Shown: positions 12,424 through 26,202 of the stretch, in pieces
Position numbering within the stretch: the first letter of the stretch is position 1
Layout of the letters: each line of letters opens with the position of its first letter
NCBI RefSeq assembly: GCF_000224145.3
Contig: NC_020179.2
Coordinates: forward strand, 2,871,743-2,935,742
Reading direction: 5' to 3'
Origin: Ciona intestinalis
Taxonomy: Eukaryota; Chordata; Ascidiacea; Phlebobranchia; Cionidae
Length of the DNA: 64,000 nt
Notes under the pieces: model-generated
What the model was told of the DNA's origin: nothing
What the model saw: only the letters and a program-made list of their open reading frames with translations
Databases searched by the model: none
Translations under genes and position numbers: made by a program

Positions 12424-15400
12424 TCAATGCCTCCACGATCTTTCTTCTGAAACAACATCATCATCATCATCTATGTCTCCTCCAGTCAACAAAGCCTCCT
12501 CATCTAGCTCCTCTTCAAGGATCGGGTATCCGTAATCATCCTGGGGAGGAGTAAACGGCTCGACACGGTCCACAACAACGGAGATATTGTCTTCGTCGTC
12601 ATCATCGTTGTCATCCTCATCATTTCCAGCAGCAACACCAACCTCACTTTTTATCGTAGCTTCAACTTTTTCAACAGAACCACCATTGTCAGAGGAAGCT
12701 GTAAAATCCCTCTGCAAAAGTAATTGTTTCATTTAGTATGATTGTTGGTGTATGTGTCCTTAGGGGCACTTCATGGCAATTGATCCAATCCAGTGGTCAC
12801 TAATGGGGTGTCAAAATTATCAGCCATACATAAAAAAATAATCACTCCCAAAGTAACATACATGGTAACTCGTAAGCTCGAACGAGGTGTATCAACACCC
12901 ATGTTATAACGAATTTTCGAGCCACCCGAGGATAAAGCTAGTTACATTCATTCATTCAATAAGAAAGTACTTTAAACATTAGAACAGAGTTAAACTGCTT
13001 AACACACGACATAATTGGCTGTTTTCAGAAAAAAGTGTCGATTACAGTATTACACAACACAATTTTTTTTGTTTAAAATTATATAGAAAGACAAAAACCT
13101 ATTACAGAGATGGTATGATTAAAACAAGACTAATTCATAATGGGTGTTTTTACTGTTTTAAGTTCTCCATAAATACAAGTTTACCTGGTTTGGTTTAGAT
13201 TGTGAAGTCCACACTATGATTAAATTCCTTCCTTTAAATGAAGCTCCGTTTGATGCAGCCTAAAAAAATTGAACTATTCAAAACAATATTTAATCACAAT
13301 GTACAGTCAAGTGATTTAACTAAACAAGAGTTGATAATATATTTTATGGTTATGACATTAAATAAATGTAACTTACTTTATAGTTGCGTGGCCGCAAAAC
13401 AACAGTCGTTAAACAGGAGTGTTCTGTATCATACATCTCATGCCAGCTTACGAATTACCATGTATGTTACTTTATAGGTGACTATTTTTTTATGTGTGGC
13501 TGATAATTTGCACAACTCATTAATGACCACTGGATTGGAGCAATTGCCGTCAAGTGTCTTGCCCAAAAACACATACGCCCACAATGGTAGCAGTGAAGAA
13601 CCTTGAACCCATTACCTCTGGGTTTTTCTTGTTTATTAATACAGAAAATTATTAAAACAGTTCAAGTTGTACATACATGCTCAGCATCTTGTCTTGCTTT
13701 ATATTTAATAGCGCATGTTATTCCTTCTTCATCATATGTTAAGGTGTCTATTTCACCAAACTCCTAAAAGAAATAATAAAAGATTTAAACCATTTAGCAG
13801 ACAACTGCGGATTTTAAAACATTAAAAAAATAAATATATATATAATGCCTTGCATAATCTGAGTTCAATTAGTTTAATGGCTTCATACAAACAAATTAGC
13901 CTTATACAAAAACACATTCACTTTGAAAGACAAAATAATAAAATAACCTTATGCCACTCATAGCTACAGTAAGAGAATTTCAACTGAAACTGATTAAACA
14001 TTAAAAAAAGTTTGGATTGGGGGCACAACGGCCACACTAGTTGCATGGACGATCTATATACGCTGTCTGTTTGTTGGAATATGACTAAAAAGCCTAAATC
14101 AGGTCCTTAACAAGGGCTTCACCCAATAGAGTAGAAACAATAACTAAATGACGGCTGTTAATATATTTTATGGTTATTACATCACAGTGATTGTTATGAA
14201 GCAACATGCAAGAATATGAACACAGCATTATTATTACTACATTAGAAACAAGCCAAAATATACTCACAGAAAAATGAGCAATCATTTCATCTTTCTCTGT
14301 GTCCTGAAACCCGGACACACGTATCTCGCACGGGCGTCGATCAAGATTTGCTCCAGATCGGATAAAACGATGATGGTTTCCTCGGGATGACATCCGGGAT
14401 CCTCCTCTTCCACGACTCCACCCTCCTCTGTATCCCGTCACAATACCCATTGTCTTAGCCTGGAGACAAAGAACGACATGATGGCAAAAAATTCATAGCC
14501 AGGATTGTATACGGTTGCACATTACAGAATTTCAAAACCGTGAGCTTCGAATCTAATTACGGGATGCAGTATTCTGTTTAATGACGTCATCATACATCAT
14601 CTCTCAAACTAAACAAACAATTTTTTAAAATTTAATAATTTTGAAAAAAAAGGTTCTTGTGGTTGTGGGATTTTCTAGAGAAAACATTTCGCAGCCTCTT
14701 TTTAAAAGTTGCTACATGTTTCGGCTTGGACAATTTGGCTTCATACGTTTTTTCTTATAAACACAAAACGATTCGAAATAAAGTATTCTAGAATATCCTA
14801 GAATACCTAATTATTCTGTAATGTGTATCGCCACGACTGTACATACATAGTACAGTAGTAACAATAATATTACCTCAACTTTCAACTGGTTTAACTTTTG
14901 TTTCAATGAAACCGTGTTTTCTCCGTTTGTTGAAGCATTGTAAAGATCTAACTCGGCGTCAAGTAAGTCCTTCTGTTTCTATAATACAAATGGGTTGTTA
15001 ATTTATGTGAAACAATTGTGGAGGGGTACAGCACCACCAACGATGGCTAAATTGCCAAGACTAATATTTTGTTGTTAAAAATTTAAAAACTTTTTCATTT
15101 ACATTCCTTAAAATTTTTTTTCATTAAACTAATTAAAAAATTTTCATTTAAACCTTCTTAAAAAAGTTTTTTATAAACATTTTTAAATTTGTAAAATTAA
15201 AAAAATAGATATTAAACATTTTTTTATGAACATTTTTAAAAATACCTGGCTTTGTTTAATAGCAACTTCAACTTTTGATGGTTTCTCGTGGCGTATAATA
15301 TCAGTTGAACTTGTTAAAGCTTTCAGGGTCTGTGAAGTGGTATGAATGTATGTTATAACACAGGTGTTCACACACCGCGTACCAGCTTACGAGTTAAAGT

Positions 15401-18400
15401 ATGTTACTTTGTAGGTGATTATTTTTTTTAGATTTTTTCATTCTTTATGACTGATAATTTGGACAACCCATTAGTGACCACTGGGTCGGAGCAATTGCCG
15501 TTAAGTGTCTTGCCCAGGGACACATACGCCCACAATGGTACCAGCGACGAACATGCTAACCACTTTGCCACGGCGCCGGACAGACAATTAAAAATTGTAA
15601 TTATTTGTAAATGATATTATAATAAACAGCCAAATACCTTGATAAGTTCAAGCCTTTCTTTGGGAGACATATTCTTGTTTGAATCCAACTTTGCAAGCAG
15701 TAACTGCAGATATACCATGTTAATGTATGCAATAAGTGTTATGGAGGGTATAGCCTCATGGTATCTACCTTTGATATACCTTTTCAAATTAAAAATATTT
15801 TTTCTTTTATAAACATACAGTATTGCCCTATGGCGTATAGGTATTTCTTTTTAAATTGAAAATATTTTTCCTATAATAAACAGTATGGGACTATGGGTAT
15901 TCCTTTTTAAATTGAAAATATTTTGCCTTTATTAAACATATATTGCCCTATAGGTATTCCTCCCTAAATTGAATATATTGGGACTGTGAGTTTGTTTTTA
16001 GATTTAAAATAAATTTTCTTTAATAAATATACAGTATGTCAAAGGATTTTGTTAAAATTTTATTTTTTTCATAAAATACTTAAAAACACTTTCTCTTTAT
16101 TAAATATACAGTATGCATATAGTAAATGGTTTTGTTTAAATTTATAAAATACTTAAAACTGCCAATAGTTTAAATTAAAACATTACTTTCTGTTGCTCCA
16201 CTTGTTTCTGCAAGAGTCCTCTCTTTTTCTTCTGTAATTCCATCTTCTTCTGCAGAACAAGTCGTTGACGCTGTTGGCTCTTCTGCCTCATCGAGTTGCG
16301 AGCAGCAATCACCTTTTAAATAAATTTTATTAAAAAATTTAAAAAGTAAAATTTCATATAAAATTTTGGGAAATAATTTTTTTATAAAAACAAAAGAAAA
16401 AAATATATGGCATTCAAGGTAAAAATGCTTAGGTAAAAACTCTGGCCGAAATACACAGAGTACAGGTCAACTCTTGCCTAAATCCAAGGTCCTACAGCCT
16501 ACCTCGCTTTAAGACATTACATATATAGCCTAGAATTAGTAAAATGATTTTGAAAGAATTTAAAATTACCGCTTTCTTAGCTTCGACGGTGGCAGCATCA
16601 GTGTTTGGTTTGTCTGTTTTTTCAGCAGCAGGTGGAGCTAGAGGGTTAGTGATTGTACGTGTAACATTGACGTCTGCGTTCTGCAACAAAAATAATATTT
16701 AACATATTAACAAAACCATTAAATTCAAATTCGAGAAAAATTTTAAAACTGTCATCATATCCCTAACATTCCTAAATGTGCATTTAAACAAGTTACTTAA
16801 AACGCTGTTATATATTGCCAATTGCATAGACTATGTAAGAAAAAAATCACCAAAAGAATGAAATTGGGTGGATACTCTGTATATAGATGCAGATGCATGT
16901 GGTGTCAACATTTGTAGAATTCTAGCTTTAAATTCAGCGAATACAATATACAGGGTTTTTGTTGCTGCTACATTGAGTTTTTTGCTTAAGATCACAAAAA
17001 GTGCTAAAAGATATCTTTCACACTAATAGTATGTTTAAATAAGTGCAAAAAAATGTTCTGGCAATTTTATGTATTGCGAGACATCATTAGAGTTTTTTGC
17101 CTAAGACTACAAAAAATGCTAAAAGATTTCTTTCACACTAATATACATTATATTGCTCCATAATACTTAGACTTACTGCCTTCTTTCTCTCAATAGAAGG
17201 AGCTGTATATTTGAGTTGGTTAGGGTTTGGAAGCGAACCAACGCGATCTTTTATTGTAGATGTTGCCTAAAATGAAATAATGTGAAGAAGAATGAAGAAA
17301 TAAATGGTAAAGAGTAAATGAATTGCAATAATTTAATTTACACCAGAAAATGTCGAATTTCAATTCTATTAGTTTTTAGATGTGTTTTTCCATAAATTAA
17401 AACATTTTTGTTGCATATTTTAATATTTTTTTTCCACATTTCCATTATTTTCATCCTTGTTTTTGGTTCTTAAAATATTTTCTTTAATTGGGACAATTTT
17501 TTTAAAACAAACATTTAAGAAGGTTTTTGACAAATTGTAAGATAGCTTTGGTTTTAAGAGTTAAAAATCGTTTAAATAGGTTTGCAAAGTTGAAAAATTG
17601 TTTAAACACTTGATATACTTACACTAGCTTCATTGTTGGCAGTTTGTATTTCATTCTGGTTGAACCAGAAAGCTCGAATAAAACGATTGTTGAGAATCGC
17701 ATGGGTATCGCGCATGGCTGCACGGGCACTGTTAGGGTGAGCGAACTCAATTAACGCTTGGTTGGGCTGCATGTTGAACTTTACCTGGGGTAAAAGGAAT
17801 AGTCTTTATTTAATGTGTGTAAGTTATTTGACTGGCATAGCTCTTTTGATTGAAATAGCTCTTTTGATAAACATGGCTCTTTTGATAGACATAACTCTTT
17901 TGATAGACATAACTCTTTTGATAGACATATCTCTTTTGGTGGACATATCTCTTTTGGTGGACATAGCTCTTTTGGTGGACATAGCTCTTTTGGTGGACAT
18001 TGCTCTTTTGATTGACATATCACTTTTGAGAGACATATCACTTTTGATTGACATAGCTCTTTTGATAGACATAGCTCTTTTGATAGACATAGCTCTTTTG
18101 ATAGACTTAGCTCTATTGATAGACAGCACTTTTGACAGACATAAATCTTTCTGTCACATTGTTTTATGTCATATGGCAGAGGGATCCTACAGGGAAGCAT
18201 ACATCAAATCACACAATGTCATTTAACCTATATACTAAAAGTATGACTGTCAACATAAGCATGCCGCAAAAAGGAGTCAAACATATCTATTGTAAGCAGT
18301 TAATGATCTAGACATACAAACTACAACAGTATTTAGCAAACCGAAATAGGGGTTTTACCTGTATATTATTGATTGAGCCAAACTTAGTGAAATGTTCATT

Positions 18401-21400
18401 AAGTTTAGTGATGTTGTTTAATGAAGGTGGAATCTTCTTTACAATGATGGTTCGATTGCCTGTTGAATGATAAGCATAATAAAAAGCATTCAATGATGCA
18501 GTGTATACAGTATAAAGTAGGCTATACATTTGTTTGTACATAATTTCAATGATTAAAAAAGTATATATAGTAGGGTGGGGGAAGATGGTACACATTTTCA
18601 TTCTATTTTCTAGTCCAACTTGTTAGTAAACAAAGAACATTCAAAGAATAATAAAACCATATCCTCACAATTCCCAATATTCCCATAATACCACTGTTAA
18701 TTGTTTAAAATACGACCACAATATTTGGATATTATGTGATAAAAGTATCCCATTATTCCCACCCATAATATATATAGAAATGCTAATTCAGTCATACAGT
18801 AATTCATAAAACTAATAGAGAAAAACAACAGAAAAACATAAATACACCAGAAGTTGTACCTGCAGTTCTATGGAAAGGTCGTTTCATTGAATCATTATCT
18901 TGATCAGGCTTCTTCTGGAAAGCTTTGAAAATATTTACGTTAAAGATAAAAAACCTCATGCTCACTGTCAAGTTATCACATGAATGTTTTTACATACAAA
19001 AGTAAATGCTTAATTTATAAGGTTTTTACCAAAGAAACACATCATACATTTTAACTTTTTTAGGCAAATCAAACTTTAAAAGATCATGCTCACTGTCAAG
19101 TTATCACATAGGTGTTTTTTACATATAAAAATAAACGTTTTTATTTGAAAGTTTTTTACCAAAGAAAAATCATTAATATAAACTTTTTTTAAGCAATTTA
19201 AACGTTAAAAGATCACGTTCACTGTCAAGTTATCACATAGGTGTTTTAAATACAGGCTTAAATGTTTATATTTATAAGGTTTTTACCAAAAAATATCATA
19301 TGTTATAAACATTTTTAGGCAAATCAAACTTTAAAAGATCATCCCATTGTCAAGTTATCACACATACATACGAAAGTAACTGCTTAATTTATAAGGTTTT
19401 GTCAACTTTTTTTATAAGGTTTTTATCAAAATCAAAGGTTAAGTTCATGCTCACTGTCAATCGAATGGTAAGAGTAAAAATGTCTTCATAACTTACTATT
19501 GGAGATGTTGATTGCTGGATTTTGTTGGTTTTGTATCCCGTGTAATGCAGGGGCTTCTGGGTTATAAGGCTGGGCTATAATAATATATTAATATATATTA
19601 CTTGTTTTGTAAAATTTGTAGTAATAGGAAATTAGGATCTTGAGCATGAGGGTATATTTGCCAAATTGTAAATTGTTATGAACACTTTTATTGAATATTT
19701 AGTAAAAAGCGATTTTAAATTGCGTTTTAGAATAGTTATAGTGGCTTATCACAGTATCCGGAATTCGTCTGTTTTGTCCGGATTTCGCTGCCGCATGTGG
19801 AACTTGGTAATGGGTTTGCATACGACTTCGCAAGCGAATTCGCACGCCGGATACTGTGTACAGCCACCTTAATGTGGTAAATGGTTTTAAAAATGGGATA
19901 CATCAGAGTCTTATATGGCATTGGTGGAATATAAAATAGAAGCATAGGTATTAATCATACTTTTAGATTAAAACAAGCATTTAAAGGGTATTGCAACAGG
20001 TACACTTGATTGGAGAAAACACCTAAATTATAACTATGGCAAAATCATGGTAATCCTGCAAAAGAACAGAAAGAGTAGAAAAGATATGTAAATTGCAGAG
20101 AAAAAAACATTAAATTGGGGAAAACACCTAAATTTCAATTACAGCCAAAAATAAAATTAACTAAAAAACAACAGAAAGGGTGAAAAAACATAACAGAAAA
20201 AACAACCCTGAATTGTGGAAAACACCTAAAATTTAACTATGAAAAAAGTCCTAGTGAACCATGAAAAGCACAGAAAAACAAAAAAAACATTTCAATTTTT
20301 GAGAATTAAACACAATAAATAGAAGACAATCAGCTAAATTTCATAATATTTAAAAAAAAAAAAAGTTTAACTTACGTTGTGGAGGCATAATGTTAGGGTT
20401 GCTTGGTCTAAGGTTAAGAGGTGGGGGTGGGAACTGGTGTAGAATATGGGGTGGGGGTAATGACATGGGGGGCATCTGGAAATAAATGTAGAAGTGTTTA
20501 TATTTATTGAGTATTTAAGTTGCTGAAATGGTTAACTTAATGTTGTTCATTGTTACTCGGTTTTGTTAAATTTAAGCTTTGTATAAAAGAAAGGGTATAG
20601 CAGGGTGGAGGGAGATAAGACACCTTTTCATTCTATTTTCTCGTAACATTTGGTAGGAAACAAAAACATTTCAAAATTATAAAACCGTATCCTCATGGCT
20701 TCTATAGACGGTTGTTGATTGTTTAAAACTCGATCATGGTATTTGGATGTTACGTACTGAAGGTGTCCCATCTTTCCCCACAGTACTATATTACTTGAAA
20801 ATCAGATATATGTGGATAATGTGGTAATATGAATAGTATTTATTGTAGAAGAAAAAGTTGATTATCTTAAAGCAGAAGAAAACCCAAGTTGTTTAATGTA
20901 ACTTTTAACTAGTTTTCTGTTATATTTTTATCCTTACATACACTTTTAATGATTATAAAAAAATCTGCAAACTGTGGACAAAATCCCAGGTCCTTTGACA
21001 AGGGACCACAAATATAGAATAGAATACATTGAGTAATACATTTATAAAATCCCAGTTTTTTTGACGAGGAACTCACTCATATAGAATAGAATACATTAAT
21101 ACATACATTTATAAAATCCCAGGTTTTTTGACGAGGAACTTACTCATATAGAATAGAATACATTAATACATACACTCATAAAATCATATGTTGTTTGACA
21201 AGGAACTCACACATATAGAATAGAACACATTAATACATACACTCATAAAATCCCTTTTTTTTTACAAGAAACTCATTCATATAGAATACATTAATACATA
21301 CACTTAATATTCTGTCAAATAATTGTGTAGTTAATCTTACCACAGGTGGTATAGGCATAGGCATGGATATTGGCAGTCTTGGTATGAGGTGTTGCAATGG

Positions 21401-24400
21401 TTCAATGTTGGTATGGGCTATAGGAGGTGGCAAACGGGTGTCTATGTTCGTAGCTTCGTTCGCGTTTTTCCGAGTAGGAGATGTTATTGAGATGTCATCA
21501 ACTACAACAGCATCTGTGCCATGATCGTAAGGACAGGAGTCTCCTTTCATACAGAATCCTTTCTCTGGAGTTAAGCATTAGTCACTATATTAGTATTACA
21601 GCAATGGATAAATGAATACTTTATCTTCCTTTGGCCAGAAAACAGTCGTTATAACAGCCTCAGAGTTACCAAGTATGTAACTTTGTGGGTGATTATATTT
21701 TGAGGATTTTTTTTATGTGGGGCTAATAATTTGAACAACCCATTAGTGACCACTGGGTTGGAGAAATTGTTGTTAAGTGTCTTGCCCATGGACACATACA
21801 CCCACAATGGTAGCAGTGAAGAGCTTTGAACCTTTTACCTCAGGGTTACATGCATGCGCGCTAACCAACTGTGCTATGTGGCAGGACAAGGGAAACTTCT
21901 TAATAAAAAACAGCATTATTTACAGCAATGCAAAACTTAAGTTTTGAAACCAACTGCTTGGACAGATACAGATTCTTGCAAAATTTGGGAACTTTTCATT
22001 GAACTTATTAAAGCTGCATAAAACAACTTTTTAAAATTAACTGCATACTTACACCAACAACAGTATTTTAAATATACTTGCATATAAAAACCTAAATAAA
22101 ACATTACAACTTGTACAACTACAAATACACCAACTTACGATCATAATCCCAACATCTTTCTTTCTTCTCTTTAGTTTCACTTGAATAAGACTTTTGGTTC
22201 CCATCTTTTGATTGGGAGTTCTCACTTGCTTGAGCAGGAGAAGAGGATTTTCGGATCCTGAAATTATAATTTATTAATAATATTTTAGCAGCTCATCCGG
22301 TATAAAAACAGAGTATATATTTCCAACGTTTCATCTGCCATTTGGCGAGACTTTATCAGGGAATGTAACGCAACAGTACACGCAAGCGAAAAACGGGAAA
22401 GGGGGAAAAATTATAATTTATATATTTGGGGTCAAACTTTTTGGAAAACATGAAGGCTGCATATTTTTAATTATGAATGCCATATAATATTTTTTAATCT
22501 CTAATGCACCGTTAAAATTTTATGCAAACCCAAAATTCGTAGAAAATGGTAAAATGAATGTTGAACTACTCGTTTAAGCTTATTAATGTATGAAAGTATT
22601 ATTTTTAACCATCATGCTAAGAAATCTCAACTTAGATTTATACACGCGCCAAATGCCATCATCAAAGAAAAAGAATTCCTACACAAAAAAATTAATCCAG
22701 AGTTTAAATAGAAGAATGTAACTGTACCACATTTCATCATTCAGTTAAAACCTCTAGATTGTACATTTTGAGATTCAATCGTGTTTTGCATTTGTTTTTG
22801 GAAATTATTTAGTTAGTTAAAATGCACACAAAAGCATACTAACAAGTACAAACCCTAAGCATGTAAATAACATTAAAGTTTGTTACCTTTTTCTACGAAT
22901 GGGGGATCTTGACTGTCTTGGTGAAGAACGATGAGACCTGATTGACAAAACTTGTAACATTAGAAAATTACATTTCTAAAACAGCTTTTGGTGTAATGGG
23001 CCAACTGTGGCCCACTTAACAGATATGTGGCCAAAAATAAAACCTCAACCCAAATAGAATAGAAACACTACTTTTAACAATATAAATAGCTTAACTTCAG
23101 TATTTGTTTAAAAAACATACAATAGTTTGCAAAAGACTAGAATAGCATATGGGTAAACTATGCCCTAAGTTTCAGGTTCCTTTGCACGTCTTGTTGTATG
23201 ACTTCACCTATATAATATAGAGAAGCATTACACCAAAGTAATAAGCATAAAATATGGACAAACTCTGCCCTAAATTCAATGCTCTTGGCATGCCTTGTTG
23301 TATGACTTCACCCATAAAAGATTAGAAGCTTATTACACAAAATATTTAGACTCTGCATCGCCAATGCAATTGGACTGTGCTGTCGATGGAGTCGAGATGA
23401 AGCACCGGTCGCATGCAACTTGAATGGGCTTTCAGGGTGTGGGGGTAATGGGCCAAATCTGGCCTAAATCCCATTTCCTTGACAGAGACGTTACTTACAA
23501 AAAAACAGAATAGAAATACAAAAAATATAAATATTACCTTCGTTTATGAACTGGCGAAACAGAACTTCTTGATGATCGAGCTATTGGTGAAGATGAACGA
23601 CTACGTTGTCGCCTGTTACTTTGATGTCTGTTCGAAACCATATTATTATTTAAGACTATATATAGACACCAAATTTTTGAAAAGCAGGAGAGGCAGAAAT
23701 AGTTGAAAGCACAACCTTATTAAAGAAAAAAACCTATTGTTTCTAATGTATATTGATTATGGTATCCAAAAAATTCCAGGGTAGGCATGCATACCCTGCC
23801 ACCCCAGGTTTGGCAATAATATGTTTGAAATTGTATATAAATATATAAGATGTTTGCAAAAACCTGGGGTGATATTAAAAAAGTTCAGTTAATGTATAGA
23901 TAGGGCACCTTGTTGAATAATGAGGTGAATACTGTATTATTTTGGCTCTACTGGTTTGTATTGACATTTAAAAGCAAAGTATAATATTAAACTGTAGTGT
24001 GAAAAATAACACTAGAGTAGCTATGATGCCACCCTATTACACAATAAGTGACATATCAGAGTCACCCCAAACACCCCTAACCTATAACATAAGCTATGAT
24101 ACCCAGCACCGTCGCATAGCAGTTTGGACCCCTGCTTCTCAGAGGTAAAGGGTTCAAGGCTCATCGCTGCCACCATTGTGGGCGTATGTGTCCTTGGGCA
24201 AGACACTTAACAGCGATTGCTCCAACCCAGTAGTCAGTAATGGGATGATAAAATAGTTACCTGTGACTGGCCATGGGTGACCTTCTCCTATTTCTTCTAT
24301 CATCGTTGTACCTTCGACCACTGTAGGATATATCAAATTATTAAAAACAATACTGCAAGAATTATTTATATATAATGTAAATATTATAAAGTGGAAATCA

Positions 24401-26202
24401 AGCAATTCAGGTATTTATACACCATATGCTGCAAGTCAAATCTTAAAGTGCAACTTATGCTATAAATGGTGTATATCAATATAACGAATATTAAAAAAAA
24501 TAAAAAAAATAATGCTTTGAATAAAAAACGTGACCTTTACAGACAATATTAGGCAAATCAACAGATAATTCTGATGTAATGTAAGTAACGCAATGCTTTT
24601 TTAAGTGTATTGTTCATATAGCTGTGCATAGTGTTCGATAAGCAGTATTAAAACCAACAATGTTTATCACGAATAACTCACTCTTGGCTGCGAACTCTAT
24701 GTGGGGACCTGGAACGTGATTTTGTTCGATGGGAACGAGAATTTTCCTTCTGCTTGTCATTTGAACTTGATTTGCGATGAACCTTTTGGGGTAATTTGAA
24801 TAAATTTTGCGAGACCGTTATGTAGGCATCAAAAACTGAAGTTTATATTTAAATAAATGTTGCCAGAGTGTTAAGTGGACATTAAAAACTTATCAAAACA
24901 TGACAGTCATATTGTAAATGACACACTGACACTTAACTTATTATTTCTACATATTATTATTATTACCAAAACTAGTATCCTCCTATTTAGCTTTTTAAAA
25001 GTTTTATGTAATATATATTTATGAAAACATAGTGTGCCAGTGTGGAATAAAGATTTAAGTGCGACATATGTTTTAATTGTTTTACTGAAGACAAATAACT
25101 AGCCTATTTACCTCAGTTTGAACATTCGTGATTGATTCTTCTTTAATGTAAGATTTGGAAGTCAAAGCTTCAAATAATGCAGAAACAAAAGCATCCGTCT
25201 CTGAAAAAAAACTTGGCTATAAAAATATATATTGAAAGGTTTTTAAAAAAACAATAGCCTCAAACTAGTGGTAATTGTTTAACTCTTTGTGTACAACATA
25301 GAAAAAATTGGCCTATAAATATATATATAAAAAACATTTTTAAAAACAGTTGCCTAAAACTAATGGTAATTGTTTTATCTCTTTATGTATAACATAGTCT
25401 GGAATAACCCAAGTGAAATTGTGTTGTGTAGTTTGAAGTTAGTCTGCAGAGTATGGCAGGGGCACGAGCGATTTTGTTTACAAATTTTTGGTTATGCACG
25501 TCAATACGTTGTAATTTGCACCATGCCCCCCACTAATTAAAAAGTGGAAAAAATTAAAAAGAAAATTATGTTTTCCAAAAAGAAGGATTTCCTATATAGA
25601 TTAGAAATGTATGTGCTTTGCATGTCGATTGTTGATCATAGCACGAGCACATACGAAAAACAACTGCTTTGTAACGCGAGATTTTGTCAGGAACTGTCAT
25701 ATTCTGCAGACTAAATTTTAAGTCTTACAAGCAAACTCACCCTTTTGAAGAAAAACATCCAACTGCTCTTTGCATAAAGTTTTCAAATCATCTTGACTTT
25801 TTTCTTTCTTAACCAAAGCTACAACGTACTTGGCAAGGGCCTTAGGATCCGCATCACAACTATTATGTAGAATGTAGTTTAATTTAGCTATTTATATAGC
25901 ATAGTAACAATTTCCATAGAGAAGGTTAAAAAATTTTAAACATTTTCATTTAGGTGGTAAATGGTAAAAAAGGGTTCCAAGATATACTTTTTCCGGTGGT
26001 TGCTAAAATTGTTTTCGCAACCAAATCATTATACTGATGGTTAACAGCTATACAAATATTTCTCTAATATAAAGAATATGCCATAATTAAGCAGCTATAG
26101 AGTATGGCAATTGAATACATGATTAATACAAATAACTTACACAGGGGATAACTTCTTTGTCAGCCAGGTTTGCAAAGCGTCAACGTTATCTATTGCAACC
26201 AT
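12424..26202 (-). CDS. RBM26: RBM26/RBM27-type CCCH and RRM protein
   Basis: RNA-binding protein; its human relatives belong to the PAXT nuclear exosome-targeting machinery. Twenty-four exons: 26202-26141, 25859-25741, 25200-25112, 24782-24682, 24320-24261, 23627-23538, 22937-22887, 22257-22139, 21564-21341, 20475-20376, 19574-19497, 18922-18860, 18459-18359, 17784-17623, 17266-17177, 16680-16570, 16312-16187, 15703-15638, 15329-15246, 14978-14874, 14459-14268, 13763-13677, 13259-13185, 12711-12424; 880 residues. Order: PWI-like N-terminal fold (DNVDALQTWL, CDADPKALAKYVVALVKKEK); RS-rich segment; C-x8-C-x5-C-x3-H zinc finger (RCWDYDQKGFC, CPYDH); Pro-rich stretch; RRM1 (KKIPPSLNNITKLNEHFTKF); coiled coil rich in Lys/Gln; RG region; RRM2 (CEIRVSGFQDTEKDEMIAHF); acidic tail ending RSWRH, like human RSWRR. 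One gene appears to stand for the vertebrate RBM26/RBM27 pair. Exon 12's acceptor (CAAAG at 18923) was chosen because the next AG breaks frame. Confidence 0.94.
12745..12960 (+). mobile_element. tRNA-derived SINE lacking its head
   Basis: In RBM26 intron 23, ends with ATTCATTCATTC. Confidence 0.75.
13366..13625 (-). mobile_element. tRNA-derived SINE
   Basis: In RBM26 intron 22; body intact, head cut short. Confidence 0.75.
15350..15588 (-). mobile_element. tRNA-derived SINE
   Basis: In RBM26 intron 18; ends with the tRNA-like head CCACGGCGCCGGA. Confidence 0.75.
15770..16130. repeat. ~70-bp degenerate tandem repeat in RBM26 intron 17
   Basis: About five units with TTAAATTGAAAATATTTT and AAACATACAGTATTG blocks. 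Confidence 0.7.
17830..18145. repeat. 18-bp minisatellite in RBM26 intron 13
   Basis: About 17 units of GACATAGCTCTTTTGATA with variants (TTGGTGG, TATCTC). Because the unit is a multiple of three and has no stop in some frames, it creates long repeat-only open frames on both strands; none is a gene. Confidence 0.9.
18566..18776. mobile_element. TAGTAGGGTGGGG MITE, RBM26 intron 12
   Basis: Full-length copy; left end TAGTAGGGTGGGGGAAGATG. Confidence 0.8.
18945..19465. repeat. ~125-bp tandem repeat in RBM26 intron 11
   Basis: Four to five units, each with TCACTGTCAAGTTATCACAT and TATAAGGTTTTTACCAAA. A related pair of units sits in SRRT intron 10 near 4480-4680 (GCCCACTGTCAAGGTATAAC). Confidence 0.8.
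19740..19870. mobile_element. Short palindromic MITE in RBM26 intron 10
   Basis: Same family as 50081-50208, in the opposite orientation; ends AGTGGCTTATCACAG and CTGTGTACAGCCACC. Confidence 0.65.
20596..20791. mobile_element. TAGTAGGGTGGGG MITE, RBM26 intron 9
   Basis: Full-length copy with worn ends. Confidence 0.75.
20985..21310. repeat. ~62-bp tandem repeat in RBM26 intron 9
   Basis: Five units built on ATAAAATCCCAGGTTTTTTG, GAGGAACTCACTCATATAGA and ATACATTAATACATAC. Confidence 0.85.
21620..21885 (-). mobile_element. tRNA-derived SINE
   Basis: In RBM26 intron 8; head with GCATGCGCGCTAACC visible. Confidence 0.75.
24098..24262 (+). mobile_element. tRNA-derived SINE, 5' part
   Basis: Head with GGGTTCAAGGCTCATCGC B box and body; abuts RBM26 exon 5 at 24261. 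Confidence 0.7.

Noticed and set aside
17762-18226. 154-residue open frame with hexapeptide repeats
   Set aside because: It is a by-product of the 18-bp minisatellite in RBM26 intron 13; the opposite strand is open as well, and there is no start context or splice logic.
24098-24170. Possible tRNA gene
   Set aside because: The A and B boxes belong to the head of the SINE family found across the window; it does not form a sound cloverleaf.
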